A stretch of 64,000 nt of DNA, from NCBI RefSeq assembly GCF_016863295.1, contig NZ_BOOP01000001.1, positions 62,001 to 126,000 of the forward strand, in the 5' to 3' direction. Below, one piece after another: positions 17,312 through 25,952 of the stretch. The translations under genes and the position numbers were made by a program. The notes beneath the pieces are model-generated. The model was not told the DNA's origin, made no database searches, and saw nothing but the letters and a program-made list of their open reading frames with translations. How positions within the stretch are numbered: position 1 is the first letter of the stretch; each line of letters opens with the position of its first letter. This stretch comes from Planotetraspora phitsanulokensis (GTDB taxonomy: Bacteria; Actinomycetota; Actinomycetes; Streptosporangiales; Streptosporangiaceae).

Positions 17312-18208
17312 GTGGGGGATCGCGTCGTCGGCGACACCGCCGACATCAGGCGGCGGCTCGACGAGGTCGGGTACCTCGTCGACGAGGGCACGGCGTCGGC
17401 CCTGTTCCTCGCGCTCAGCCTCGGCAGGCCGCTCCTGCTCGAGGGTGAGCCGGGTGTGGGGAAGACGACGGCGGCCAAGGCGCTGGCCCGCGCCCTCGAC
17501 ACGCCGCTGATCCGGCTGCAGTGCTACGAGGGGCTGACGGTCGGCGAGGCGCTCTACGAGTGGAACCACCAGCGCCAGCTGCTCGCCATCCGGCTCGCCG
17601 AGTCGCGGCAGGACAGGCTCAGGGACGCCGACCTGTTCACCGCGGAGTTCCTGCAGGAGCGGCCGATCCTGCGGGCGGTCAGGCATGACGGGCCGGTCCC
17701 GCCGGTGCTGCTCATCGACGAGATCGACCGGGCCGACGACGAGTTCGAGGCGCTGTTGTTCGAGTTCCTCGGCGAGTCCGCGATCACGATCCCCGAACTC
17801 GGCACGTTCACCGCGAAGCGTCCGCCGATCGTCGTTTTGACCTCCAACCGCAGCAGGGACCTGCATGACGCGCTCCGGCGGCGTTGCCTGTACCACTGGA
17901 TCGACTTCCCGTCGCCGGAGCGGACGGTGGAGATCCTCCGGCGTTCCGTGCCCGCCGCGAACGAGCCGCTGATCAGGTCGGCCGCCGAGTTCGTCGGCCG
18001 GGTGCGCGGCTACGACCTCGACAAGGCGCCGGGCATGGCGGAGGCCATCGACTGGGTCTCGGCCCTGTCCGCGCTCGGGGCCACCGAACTGGTCCGGGAG
18101 GACGTCGTCCGGACGCTCAGCGCCGTCGCCAAGACTCCGGACGATCGGGAGACGATCACCGGTGCGCTCGACCAACTGGTGGGAGGGGCCCGTGGCGCGA
18201 CCGCCTGA
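17312..18208 (+). CDS. coxD: MoxR-type AAA+ ATPase of the CO dehydrogenase cluster
   Basis: This is a 298-residue AAA+ ATPase with Walker A GEPGVGKTTAAKAL near residue 40, Walker B PVLLIDEIDRADDEFE near residue 130, and a sensor 1 segment VVLTSNRSRDLHDALRRRC. In the known system CoxD is the chaperone-like ATPase needed to mature the Cu-containing active site, working with the VWA protein CoxE. The start is uncertain: GTG at 17312 begins right after the XdhC stop, and another GTG at 17294 would overlap it. No clear ribosome-binding site separates them. Confidence 0.9.
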   Translation: MGDRVVGDTADIRRRLDEVGYLVDEGTASALFLALSLGRPLLLEGEPGVGKTTAAKALARALDTPLIRLQCYEGLTVGEALYEWNHQRQLLAIRLAESRQDRLRDADLFTAEFLQERPILRAVRHDGPVPPVLLIDEIDRADDEFEALLFEFLGESAITIPELGTFTAKRPPIVVLTSNRSRDLHDALRRRCLYHWIDFPSPERTVEILRRSVPAANEPLIRSAAEFVGRVRGYDLDKAPGMAEAIDWVSALSALGATELVREDVVRTLSAVAKTPDDRETITGALDQLVGGARGATA

Positions 18209-18220
18209 GCGACGGCGCAT

Positions 18221-18265
18221 CGGACGGGGCGGATCCGGACGTGGCGGATCCGGACGGGGCGGATC
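18221..18265 (+). repeat. Three tandem 15-bp units between coxD and coxG
   Basis: CGGACGGGGCGGATC occurs three times head to tail, the middle copy differing by one base, followed by a partial unit. It sits in the 122-bp gap and is in a frame without a stop leading into coxG, but the ribosome-binding site at 18317 supports starting coxG downstream of it. Confidence 0.75.
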
Positions 18266-18330
18266 CGGGACGGGCGTCGCGGGAGAGGACTCACAGGAGA
18301 TGCCGGGAGAAGGCACAGGGAGAGCTGCTC

Positions 18331-19200
18331 ATGAAGATTGCCCATGACTTCACCGTCAGCGTTCCGATCGAGCGGGCGTGGGCGGTGCTGACCGATCTCG
18401 AGGCCGTCGCGCCCTGCATGCCCGGAGCCCAGCTGACCGGCGTGGACGGCGGGGTCTACTCCGGGAAGGTGAAGGTCAAGGTCGGCCCGGTCGTGTCCGA
18501 GTACGCCGGGACCGTCCGGTTCGCCGAGAAGGACGACGCCGGCCACCACGCCGTGATCGACGCCAAGGGGCGCGACTCGCGGGGTGCGGGAACCGCGGCG
18601 GCGGTCATCACCGCCCAGCTCACGGCCCAGGGCGAGCAGACCGTCGTCACCGTCGACACCGATCTGAAGATCTCCGGCAGGATCGCGCAGTTCGGCAGCG
18701 GGATGATCAAGGAGGTGTCGCAGAAGCTGCTCGGCCAGTTCGTCGAGCGGCTAGAGGACAAGCTCGCCACCGACCTCTCCACGGCCTCGGCCGATTCGGA
18801 GGGCATCCCGGCAGCAGCGGAGACCGTCTCCGCGGAGGGCGCGCCGCTAGAGCTCGGCACGGGGCAGGCCACCGAGGGCCGGCCTGCCGAGGGACAGATC
18901 GCCGAGGGAGGGCCTGCCGAGGGGCGGCCCGCTGAGGGGCGGCCCGCTGAGGGTTCGGCCACGCCGCCCGCCGGCGCCCCGTCCGGCGAGCCGGAGCGAA
19001 CGGGCACGGCTCCCGGGAGCTCGGACTCCGGCGCGGCGGGCGCGGAACCCGGGACGACCGCCAGGCGGGTGGTCGCGCCGGAACCGGAGCCGCTCGACGT
19101 GATGAGCGTGGCGGGCGGGTCGCTCTACAAGCGGGCGATTCCCGTGCTCGTCGTGCTCATCATTGTCGTGGTCGTCGCCGTCTATCTCCTCGTCTCGTGA
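18331..19200 (+). CDS. coxG: CoxG-like membrane-anchored SRPBCC protein
   Basis: This is a 289-residue protein in three parts. Residues 1-150 form the CoxG/SRPBCC fold, starting MKIAHDFTVSVPIERAWAVL with PCMPGAQL near residue 30. Residues about 150-255 are a low-complexity linker with repeated PAEG units. Residues about 262-287 are a single membrane helix (IPVLVVLIIVVVVAVYLLV). CoxG recruits CO dehydrogenase to the membrane, and in mycobacteria it has been shown to carry menaquinone to the enzyme. The linker would give the head group reach. AGGGAGAG precedes the ATG. Confidence 0.9.
   Translation: MKIAHDFTVSVPIERAWAVLTDLEAVAPCMPGAQLTGVDGGVYSGKVKVKVGPVVSEYAGTVRFAEKDDAGHHAVIDAKGRDSRGAGTAAAVITAQLTAQGEQTVVTVDTDLKISGRIAQFGSGMIKEVSQKLLGQFVERLEDKLATDLSTASADSEGIPAAAETVSAEGAPLELGTGQATEGRPAEGQIAEGGPAEGRPAEGRPAEGSATPPAGAPSGEPERTGTAPGSSDSGAAGAEPGTTARRVVAPEPEPLDVMSVAGGSLYKRAIPVLVVLIIVVVVAVYLLVS
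18874..18957 (+). repeat. In-frame PAEG-type coding repeat in coxG linker
   Basis: A degenerate 15- to 24-bp unit encoding (R/G)PAEG is repeated about five times, with the last copies (GAGGGGCGGCCCGCT) almost identical. This part probably expands and contracts by slippage and sets linker length. Confidence 0.7.
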
Positions 19201-19263
19201 ACCCGCCGGGCGGGCCCGAGCCGTACGGCGCCGCGTCGAAGGCGGTGCGCGAACCGGCGCGTC

Positions 19264-20466
19264 ATGCCCGCTGACCGGCGGGCCGGCCTGTTGCCCGGCG
19301 TCGACCGCGCGGCGCTCGCCGTCGCGCTGGCGGACCGTCTCCGGCGACGGGGCGTCCCGGTGGGGTTCACGGCGACGGAAGACTTCGTCCGCGGGCTCGA
19401 GGTCTCGCCGCCGGACTCCGTTTCGGACCTTTACTGGACGGCGCGCATCACGTTCGTCCGGCGGCACACGGAGCTGGAGGCCTTCGACGCCGTGTTCGCG
19501 GCCGTGTTCGGCGGGGTGGTGACGGCGCTCGACCCGAACGCGCGGCGGCGCAGGGTCCCCGAGCCCGGTGGTGACGACGCCTTCGCCCCCGTCCCCGCGC
19601 CGTCCGCCGAGGTCGAAGGCGGGGGCGGGCTGCCGTGGGTGACGTTGCCGCCGGTGACCGCCGAGGCCGAGACGGCCTTCACCGCCCAGGCCGTGCCCGA
19701 ACGGCTCCCCAGCGACGTCGAGGGGCTCGCCGACGTGCCGTTCGAACAGCTCGACGAGCGGGCGGCCGAGGTGCTCGGCGAGTGGCTGCGGGCGGCCGTG
19801 GCGGCCTGGCCCACCAGGCGCAGCAGGCGGACGGCGACGGGTCCCCGGGGACGCCGCGTCTCGGTGCGCGCCACGGCCGAGCGGTCCCGCCGCACCGGAT
19901 GGGAGCCGTTCCACCTGGTGCGGGAGCGGCCCGTCGACAAACCGCGCCGGGTCGTCATGCTGTGCGACGTCAGCCAGTCGATGCAGGCGCAGGCGGCGGC
20001 CTACCTCCACATGATGCGTGCTCTGGCGCTGGTCGCCGGCGCGGAGGTGTTCGCGTTCGCGACGTCCCTGACCCGCCTGACCCCGGCGCTGACGCACCGG
20101 TCGGCGGCCGTCGCCGTCGAACAGGCCACGGAGAAGGTCGCCGACCGGTTCGGCGGGACCCGGATCGCCGCGAACGTCCACGCGCTGCTGGCCTCCCACC
20201 ACGGGGCCAAGCTGCGCGGCGCCATCGTGATCATCGGTTCGGACGGATGGGACAGCGATGATCCGGAGTCCCTGGCGGCCGGGATGGCTCGGTTGCGCCG
20301 GCGCGCCCATCGCGTGATCTGGATGAACCCCCGGGCCTCCGCCCCCGGCTTCGAGCCGACCGTGGCGGGCATGGCGGCCGCCCTGCCGTACTGCGACCGG
20401 CTGCTGCCCGCCGACACCTTCCGGTCCTTGCGGCAGGTGATCGACGAGGTCTCCCGGATCCGCTGA
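19264..20466 (+). CDS. coxE: VWA-domain protein of the CO dehydrogenase cluster
   Basis: This 400-residue protein has a C-terminal von Willebrand A-like domain (VWA_CoxE family). The metal-site motif is VMLCDVSQSM near residue 235, with a later GTRIAANVHALL and VIIGSDGWD segment, matching the DxSxS-T-D pattern. The N-terminal 200 residues are charged and variable. CoxE works with the AAA+ ATPase CoxD, much like other MoxR-VWA pairs, to activate CO dehydrogenase. The gap to coxG is 63 bp. It shares the operon direction and precedes a membrane-anchored protein. Confidence 0.9.
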   Translation: MPADRRAGLLPGVDRAALAVALADRLRRRGVPVGFTATEDFVRGLEVSPPDSVSDLYWTARITFVRRHTELEAFDAVFAAVFGGVVTALDPNARRRRVPEPGGDDAFAPVPAPSAEVEGGGGLPWVTLPPVTAEAETAFTAQAVPERLPSDVEGLADVPFEQLDERAAEVLGEWLRAAVAAWPTRRSRRTATGPRGRRVSVRATAERSRRTGWEPFHLVRERPVDKPRRVVMLCDVSQSMQAQAAAYLHMMRALALVAGAEVFAFATSLTRLTPALTHRSAAVAVEQATEKVADRFGGTRIAANVHALLASHHGAKLRGAIVIIGSDGWDSDDPESLAAGMARLRRRAHRVIWMNPRASAPGFEPTVAGMAAALPYCDRLLPADTFRSLRQVIDEVSRIR

Positions 20467-20474
20467 GGGCCGTG

Positions 20475-21008
20475 ATGGCAGGGCTGGTCGGCGCGATCGG
20501 CGCCATCGTCGTCTTCACGCTGGCGGTGTATCTCCCCTCCCCGGACCAGGCGTCCGTTGGCGCGACGACCCTCTCCGCCCCGCCCTCCCCGCCGGCGGGG
20601 CAGAAGACGCCGGACGAGCAGGAGCGGGAGCCGGAGGAGCAACGCTTCCCCGCGGGGACCGTGATCCCGCTTCCCATCGGCCGAGAGGTGCGCGACCAGC
20701 TGAGCGCCGCCGCGCGGGCGGTCGTCGACCCCTCGGGACCCGCGAAGGGAGCCGTGGACGTGGCGACGAGCGGCACGATCTATTTCGGGGTGGTCTACGG
20801 CGAGACCCCGGAAACCGACACACGCTACGTGTTCGCACAACTTGATCGAGAGTATCTCTGGAGCCAGGAAGGCGACCGCCCGTGGCGGTATCTGGGCGAC
20901 CGGGACGGGAGCCGGTGCACTCGGACCGTCTCGTCGGTCTCGTTCGTCCCGCGTGTGGTCGCCAGAGCCTGGGGCCTCAATCTCGATCCCCCCGTACTCG
21001 ACTGCTGA
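20475..21008 (+). CDS. Membrane-anchored hypothetical protein at the end of the cox cluster
   Basis: This 177-residue protein has one N-terminal membrane segment (LVGAIGAIVVFTLAVYL) followed by a Pro/Glu-rich stretch and an exported domain of about 115 residues. I recognise no domain. The ATG at 20475 fits the GAGGG at 20465 better than the GTG three bases earlier. It begins 8 bp after coxE, so it is probably part of the same operon and may act outside the membrane. It converges with the LysR gene, with only 6 bp between the stops. Confidence 0.75.
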   Translation: MAGLVGAIGAIVVFTLAVYLPSPDQASVGATTLSAPPSPPAGQKTPDEQEREPEEQRFPAGTVIPLPIGREVRDQLSAAARAVVDPSGPAKGAVDVATSGTIYFGVVYGETPETDTRYVFAQLDREYLWSQEGDRPWRYLGDRDGSRCTRTVSSVSFVPRVVARAWGLNLDPPVLDC

Positions 21009-21014
21009 CGGGTT

Positions 21015-21971
21015 CTAGCTCCACAGCGTGACGTGGATCGACGGGCGGAACCGTCCGATGTTGACCCCGGGGCCGCGCAACATGGCCTGCGTGGCGCGCG
21101 GGGTGGTGACGAACCGGACGAGCTCGTCGGCCGCCGTGGAGGCGCCGCGCTCATCGAGCGTCAGCGTGGCCCAGGAGCCGTCGAAGCGGAGCGACGGCCC
21201 GGCGAGCCGGACGAGGCGGCCGTTCGCCAGATCGCGGGACACCGCGAAGGAGACCGTCGGCGCGACGCCGTTGCCCCGCATGACCTCCTCGAGAGCCGCC
21301 GCGTGGCTCTGGAAGATCTGCTGGCGCGACTCGGGGACGTTGATCCGGCGCAGAACCGCGGGGATGGCGCCGATGTCCACCGCGGCCGACGGCCCGAGCA
21401 GCCACGTCTCGTCCCGCAGCCGGCGGGGGGTGACGTCGGTCTTGGCGAGTGGATGGTCGGGGGAGGCCACCACGATCACCTGGTAGTTGAGGAACGGCCG
21501 CCGGACCAGCGAGTCGTCGGCGTTCCCCGCGTTCGGGCCGATGGCCACGTCGACGGCCCGCGAGTTCAGCAGGGTGCCGAACTTCCGCGGGTCGTGCACG
21601 CTGAGCTCCACGTCGAGGTCGGCGGCCCGTCCGGCGAACAGGCCGATCAGCCCGGGCGCCGCGTGCTCGGCGAACAGGCTCGACGCGCCGATGCGCAGCA
21701 GTCGCCTGCCCCGTGAGGCCTGGCCGACCTCGATGATCGTGCGCTCCTGGAGGCTGAGCATCTCGGCCGCCCGGCTCGCGAGCCGCAGGCCGCCGGGAGT
21801 GAAGGCCAGCCCGGACGCGGTCCGTGCGTAGAGCTGGTCGCCCAGTTCCTTGCGCAACTGGCTGACGTGCAGGGAGACGGCGGCTTCCGACACCTCGAGC
21901 TCCGCCGCCGCGTGCTTGACCGATCCGAGCCTGACCACGGCGGCGAACGCGCGGAGCTGGGTGGGCGTCAT
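21015..21971 (-). CDS. LysR-family regulator, candidate CutR-type activator of CO dehydrogenase genes
   Basis: This 318-residue regulator has an N-terminal winged helix-turn-helix (MTPTQLRAFAAVVRLGSVKHA, with SEAAVSLHVSQLRKELG) and a periplasmic-binding-like effector domain from about residue 90 (RRLLRIGASSLFAEHAAPGL). In Mycobacterium a LysR protein, CutR, activates the CO dehydrogenase genes. Its position next to this cluster makes the same role likely, although the gene is convergent with the cluster rather than divergent as in mycobacteria. A dyad ahead of coxM (12539-12553) could be its target. Confidence 0.88.
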   Translation of the reverse strand: MTPTQLRAFAAVVRLGSVKHAAAELEVSEAAVSLHVSQLRKELGDQLYARTASGLAFTPGGLRLASRAAEMLSLQERTIIEVGQASRGRRLLRIGASSLFAEHAAPGLIGLFAGRAADLDVELSVHDPRKFGTLLNSRAVDVAIGPNAGNADDSLVRRPFLNYQVIVVASPDHPLAKTDVTPRRLRDETWLLGPSAAVDIGAIPAVLRRINVPESRQQIFQSHAAALEEVMRGNGVAPTVSFAVSRDLANGRLVRLAGPSLRFDGSWATLTLDERGASTAADELVRFVTTPRATQAMLRGPGVNIGRFRPSIHVTLWS

Positions 21972-22051
21972 GGGGCAAACGCTACGTCGTACGGCGGTCC
22001 GCGCTCTACTGGCTGATCGTTTTCCGCGGCCGCCCGCCAGGGGCCGGCGGG

Positions 22052-22510
22052 TCAGGCGAGTTCGGCGCGGGCGGCGTCGAGGAAGGCGACCTTGGGGCCC
22101 TGCAGGTGGTCCCAGATCGGCTCATCCGCCTGCTCCTCCCAGAGGATGTCGTTGATCGCGACGACGTAGGCGCGGGCGCGCTCGTGGAGGGACGCGCCGA
22201 ACAGAACATGGATCATGCGTTCGCGGACCCACAGCTCGTCCATGACGTCCCTGGCGTCCGCGAGCCATTCGGGCGTGGGTGTGGCACGCCGTTCCTCGGC
22301 GGTGCGCTCGCCCTGCTGGGTGACCTGGATGAACCGGCGCAGCTCTTCGAGCCGCTCCGCCCTGCGCGCCTCGGCCGTCTGGGCGGTGGCGCGCCACTGC
22401 TCGGTACGGCCGGCATGACGCAGGGAGGTGATCTGGGCAAGGTAGGACAGGCCGCCGCCGAGGCCGACTCCGGCCAGGGACGCCACGGACACCAGAACGT
22501 CTGCCGCCAT
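22052..22510 (-). CDS. Hypothetical protein with N-terminal membrane segment and coiled helix
   Basis: This 152-residue protein begins MAADVLVSVASLAGVGLGGG, a single short hydrophobic segment, and continues as a charged helical region rich in Arg and Glu (AEARRAERLEELRRFIQVTQ). It has the same plan as the protein at 39066-39617. These small anchored proteins are common and uncharacterised in actinomycetes. A short GC-rich hairpin (CCCGCC/GGCGGG) lies just beyond the stop. Confidence 0.7.
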   Translation of the reverse strand: MAADVLVSVASLAGVGLGGGLSYLAQITSLRHAGRTEQWRATAQTAEARRAERLEELRRFIQVTQQGERTAEERRATPTPEWLADARDVMDELWVRERMIHVLFGASLHERARAYVVAINDILWEEQADEPIWDHLQGPKVAFLDAARAELA

Positions 22511-22579
22511 GAATGGTGCGTATCAAAGATCACAATGCCGCGCCAGTGGTCCGTCCGCGGGGCCCGCGGACGGGTGCGG

Positions 22580-23164
22580 TCAGGAGGCGGTGCGCCTGAC
22601 CAGCGCCCAGGCGGCCATCGCCACGACCCCCGGCACCGCGACGTTGAGCAGGAAAACGGGGATCTCCTCGGCGACCGTGTATCCCGCGGCCCGCACCCCG
22701 ATCACCAGGTTGACCAGGCACAGCAGCACCCACAGGGGGGCGAGGACGGCCGCCGCGGTCGCCGCGCTCCGGGCGGGGGACGGCTTCGGCGTAAGGAGAC
22801 CGGCCAGGAGCAGGATGGCGCCCCACAGGGCCAGCCCGGCCGCGAACACGGCCGGAGCCCGGCCGGTCTGGATGACCGGGCCGCCGTCCCAGAGCGTCGA
22901 GGAGGCGAGCGCGCCGAGACCGGCGACGACGGCGGGGACGCCGAACACGGGAAGCAGGGCCAGTGCCTCCTCCGCGGGGCGGTAGCCCGCGGACACGACT
23001 CCGAGCCAGGTGTTGACCATCGAGACGACGAGCCAGACGACGAGGAAGACCGCGGCGGCCGTCACGCCGACCCCCTCGAAGGGGGCCCGGACGAACAGCG
23101 AGGTCAGCAGGAAGAGCGCGGCGAACAGTAGGACGCCGGCCAGGAGGAATCTCGGAAGGCGCAC
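22580..23164 (-). CDS. Hypothetical membrane protein with about six helices
   Basis: This 194-residue integral membrane protein has six hydrophobic stretches in two similar halves: each half ends with a YxxAEE element (GYRPAEEALALLP and GYTVAEEIPVFLL). That internal symmetry suggests an old duplication. I recognise no family. It lies 10 bp downstream of the NTF2-like gene, on the same strand. Confidence 0.7.
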   Translation of the reverse strand: MRLPRFLLAGVLLFAALFLLTSLFVRAPFEGVGVTAAAVFLVVWLVVSMVNTWLGVVSAGYRPAEEALALLPVFGVPAVVAGLGALASSTLWDGGPVIQTGRAPAVFAAGLALWGAILLLAGLLTPKPSPARSAATAAAVLAPLWVLLCLVNLVIGVRAAGYTVAEEIPVFLLNVAVPGVVAMAAWALVRRTAS

Positions 23165-23174
23165 GCCTGTCCCG

Positions 23175-23498
23175 CTATGCCCGGATCGTCATGCGGGAGA
23201 CGCGGTCACCCGCGACGCGGAAGGAGAAGTGGCTCGGGCCGTTGAAGCCGTTGCCGCCCACCTGCGCGGTGACCACGGTCTCGTCGCCGCGCCGCTCGAC
23301 CCGCTCGACGGCCAGGGTGACCTGCTTGCCGATGAACTCCGCGTCGCTCCACGCCTGGATCCGGCTCGCTCCACGGAACTCGCGGCCCCAGTCGTCGACG
23401 ACGCCGTCATCGGTGAAGCCCGCGAGGAACGCGGCGAGGTCGCCCTCGTTCGCGGCGTCCAGCAGCGCCTGGACCGCCGGTTCGACCTCGTACGTCAT
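23175..23498 (-). CDS. NTF2/SnoaL-like protein
   Basis: This 107-residue protein has the SnoaL-like alpha-beta cone plan: an N-terminal helix (EPAVQALLDAANEGDLAAFL), then GFTDDGVVDDWGREFRGASR and paired strands to the end (SHFSFRVAGDRVSRMTIRA). Such proteins are small-molecule isomerases, cyclases or binding proteins. Its start overlaps the stop of the upstream membrane gene (ATGA), so the two are translated together. The longer open frame to 24755 is not used. Confidence 0.8.
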   Translation of the reverse strand: MTYEVEPAVQALLDAANEGDLAAFLAGFTDDGVVDDWGREFRGASRIQAWSDAEFIGKQVTLAVERVERRGDETVVTAQVGGNGFNGPSHFSFRVAGDRVSRMTIRA

Positions 23499-24703
23499 GT
23501 CGGTTCCCCTTCTTCTGACCGCCTTTCGGCGGGCGGTTGTGTTCCGTCGGCCTGACCGGCCGGTCCGGTGATCACCGGCCAGCGCCGCCAGATCGCAACA
23601 TGCAGGATGATTCCCGCGCCGATGCCGTTGAGCGCCGCGAACGTGACCCATTCGTCGGGCGTCGCGTGTTGCCAGCCGACGCCCCGCGCGTATGCGGACA
23701 GCGCCCAGTACAGCAGGGCGGCGACGGCGCCCATGAGGGCCAGGGCGCAGGTGCGGCCGGGCAGTGGCCGCAACCTGGTCGCCGGCCAGGCCTCGAAGAG
23801 CATCCCAACAATGAGGACGGCGGTGATCACCGTACCGCAGAGCGCCGTGATCCGGCCGGGCTCCCACCCGAGGGGGTGACGCAGCACGGCGTAGGTCGCC
23901 CAGCCGAGGAGGATCACCGCCGCGTTGCCGGCGGCCAGCCGCGGTCCGCGCCGCCGGATGGCGGTGAACGGCCGGCCGCGCAGGGCCACGAAGAACACCA
24001 TCTGCCAGACGCCGAGAGCCGTCAGCCAGGCGCCGTAGACCCCGGCGGGGAACGGCCCGCCCGGGTCGTGGAGGGATGTACCGGCCGCCGCCGCGTCGTC
24101 CACGTCGACGAGGAGCAGGTATCCGGCGGTGCCGACCACGTAGCACAGCACCACGGCCGCGAGGCCGGACCGGAAACGGCCGAGGCCGCGCAGCGGCCAG
24201 CCCTCCGACACCAGGGTCAGCTGGAGGATGGCCGTGAACACGCCGACGGCCAGCGGCATCGTGCTCGGGAACGTCGGGACGTGCCCGGCGCGCGGCCGGG
24301 CGTCCATGAGCACCCCCAGATCGACGCCGCTCACGATGGCCTGGCCGACCACGGTGAGGCACGCTCCGGCCGCGACCACGATGAGCGTGTCGGTGAGACC
24401 GGACCAGCCGGCGCGCAGCGCGCTGCCCGGCCAGTCCTCCCACCAGAACGCGATCATCGCGACGGCCGGCAGGGCGAACGTGGTGAGCGGCCCGAGCACC
24501 CGCAGCGACGCCTCCGCGCCACCCGCGCCGAAGGAGATCAGGAAGGAGAGCGGGATCACGAACGTCAGCCCCGCGAGGCCGAGCAAGGGCTGGACGCGTC
24601 CCTGTGCGGGTGCGGAAGCCGTTTCCGGAGCGCTCAGGGCCGGCTGCGCCGGCAGGGGCGCGGCGCCGCGGTAGGCGGGCCGGGAGGCGGTGCGAGATGG
24701 CAC
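23495..24703 (-). CDS. Polytopic membrane protein of unknown function
   Basis: This 402-residue protein has about ten hydrophobic segments between a Pro/Ala-rich N-terminus and a charged C-terminal tail (QPPAERRSEEGEP). Segments such as LLGLAGLTFVIPLSFLISF and ALMGAVAALLYWALSAYA are clear helices. No transporter motif is visible. It is coupled to the NTF2-like gene by a four-base overlap. Confidence 0.7.
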   Translation of the reverse strand: MPSRTASRPAYRGAAPLPAQPALSAPETASAPAQGRVQPLLGLAGLTFVIPLSFLISFGAGGAEASLRVLGPLTTFALPAVAMIAFWWEDWPGSALRAGWSGLTDTLIVVAAGACLTVVGQAIVSGVDLGVLMDARPRAGHVPTFPSTMPLAVGVFTAILQLTLVSEGWPLRGLGRFRSGLAAVVLCYVVGTAGYLLLVDVDDAAAAGTSLHDPGGPFPAGVYGAWLTALGVWQMVFFVALRGRPFTAIRRRGPRLAAGNAAVILLGWATYAVLRHPLGWEPGRITALCGTVITAVLIVGMLFEAWPATRLRPLPGRTCALALMGAVAALLYWALSAYARGVGWQHATPDEWVTFAALNGIGAGIILHVAIWRRWPVITGPAGQADGTQPPAERRSEEGEPT

Positions 24704-24844
24704 GACAGCAGGATGGCCGGTCGGGGTGGCCGGCTTCTTTCCTGAAGTTGCTCAAGGAGCCGGGAAAATTGCCCTCTGCCGGGCGCGGAAGGCGATGATC
24801 TCGGCCGGGCGCCGTCTCGGACCTCTCGTCAGACCTTCGGAGAA

Positions 24845-24904
24845 GGGAGGCGCCCGGGGTGCCCGGGCCGGCGTCAGAGGAGGGAGGCGCCCGGGGTGCC
24901 CGGG
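24845..24904. repeat. 23-bp direct repeat at the 3' end of an IclR gene
   Basis: An identical 23-base sequence (GGGAGGCGCCCGGGGTGCCC plus GGG) occurs at 24845-24867 and 24882-24904. The second copy encodes the last residues of the IclR protein and the first is just beyond its stop, which looks like a short duplication of the gene end. Confidence 0.8.
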
Positions 24905-25680
24905 CTGTCGGCTTTCGCCCTGCCCGCCATCCCGGCGATCGATCGGGTGATGCTCGCGGATATGGCGTGCGCCGTCTTCCTGACCATTCCCGCGACCTCC
25001 GGGGTGACCGTGCTCACCGACGGCCCCGCCACGCCCACCGCCATGCAGATCCTGCCGTCGGGCCCGAAGACGGGAGCGGCGGCGCAGGCCACGCCTTCGG
25101 CGAACTCCTCCCGCGAGAAGGCGAGGCCGCTGCGCCGTACCGTCTGGAGTTCGCGGTCGAGGGCGGCCGGCCCGGCGAGCGTCCTGCGGGTCATCCTCTG
25201 CATGGCGCCGAGGTCGCGGAAGCTCGTATTGAGCTCGTTGTTGAACGCGAGGAGCACCTTGCCCGTGGCGGTGCAGTGCAGCGGCGCCCGATCGACGTCG
25301 TCCGAGGGCGAGCTCACACGGGTGTGACCGTAGACGCGCTCGACGTAGGCGACCTCCAGCCCCCGGGAGACGGCCAGGTTCACCGTCTGACGGGTCAGCT
25401 CGTATAAGCGGATCATGTACGGCAGGACGATGCGCCGGGTGCCCGGAATGGTCCGGGGCCCGGGGCCGGTCAGGCTGATCAGCTGGTCTCCGATGGCGTA
25501 GTCGATGCCGATCCGCCTGGCGAACCCCTTCCTGCACAGCACCCCGAGCAGGCGATGGGCGGTCGTCTTCGGCAGCCCCGTCCTCCTCGACAACTCCGCC
25601 AGGCTCACCGGCTGAAGAGCCGTGCTCAGCGACGTGATGATCGTTATGGCCTTCTCCAGACTGCTCGGCTGGTCAGGCAT
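24874..25680 (-). CDS. IclR-family regulator divergent from the geosmin/encapsulin operon
   Basis: This regulator has an N-terminal winged helix-turn-helix (SLEKAITIITSLSTALQPVS, then SRRTGLPKTTAHRLLGVLCR) and an IclR effector domain with the signature GLAFSREEFAEGVACAAAPV. It is 268 residues from the Met at 25680, which sits at the usual distance from the DNA-binding domain. ATG codons at 25728 and 25764 are alternatives and none has a good ribosome-binding site. It is transcribed away from the isoprenoid-encapsulin operon across a shared intergenic region with a GGAA/TTCC dyad, so it is the prime candidate regulator of that operon. Confidence 0.88.
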   Translation of the reverse strand: MPDQPSSLEKAITIITSLSTALQPVSLAELSRRTGLPKTTAHRLLGVLCRKGFARRIGIDYAIGDQLISLTGPGPRTIPGTRRIVLPYMIRLYELTRQTVNLAVSRGLEVAYVERVYGHTRVSSPSDDVDRAPLHCTATGKVLLAFNNELNTSFRDLGAMQRMTRRTLAGPAALDRELQTVRRSGLAFSREEFAEGVACAAAPVFGPDGRICMAVGVAGPSVSTVTPEVAGMVRKTAHAISASITRSIAGMAGRAKADSPGTPGASLL

Positions 25681-25864
25681 CAGATGTCGTGACAGTGGTG
25701 ATTCCTCGTCGACTACGCTTCGCGGCATTCTTCGCTCGGCACCCGTCCGGTGATGGGAAGGCATGCTCCTGGTGCGGATCAGCCCTGTGGATCAGCAAAG
25801 CAAAGCATGACTACCCCCGGCAACGTAACACCACTCTCAGTAGTGGCGGGCCGGTCATGACATG

Positions 25865-25885
25865 TTCCGTTCTCCGGAATGGAAC
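25865..25885. promoter_or_regulatory. GGAA/TTCC dyads, candidate IclR operator
   Basis: TTCCG-N5-CGGAA (25865-25879) is nested with a wider GTTCC-N12-GGAAC pair (25864-25885), about 70 bp ahead of the polyprenyl synthase start. IclR family sites often use GGAA/TTCC half sites. This is a candidate only. Confidence 0.45.
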
Positions 25886-25952
25886 CTTCAACTTTCCGTA
25901 GTCAGTCAATAGCTTGCTGTGTGCATCGGATCTTCTTCGAGGAGGGCGAGCC

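Noticed and set aside
13915-17502. 1195-residue antisense open frame across coxL and neighbours
   Set aside because: It is Arg-, His- and Asp-rich with no domain, a typical shadow of high-GC coding DNA.
18209-18330. Longer coxG starting in the 15-bp repeats
   Set aside because: The frame is open, but the ribosome-binding site and the conserved start MKIAHDFTV favour 18331.
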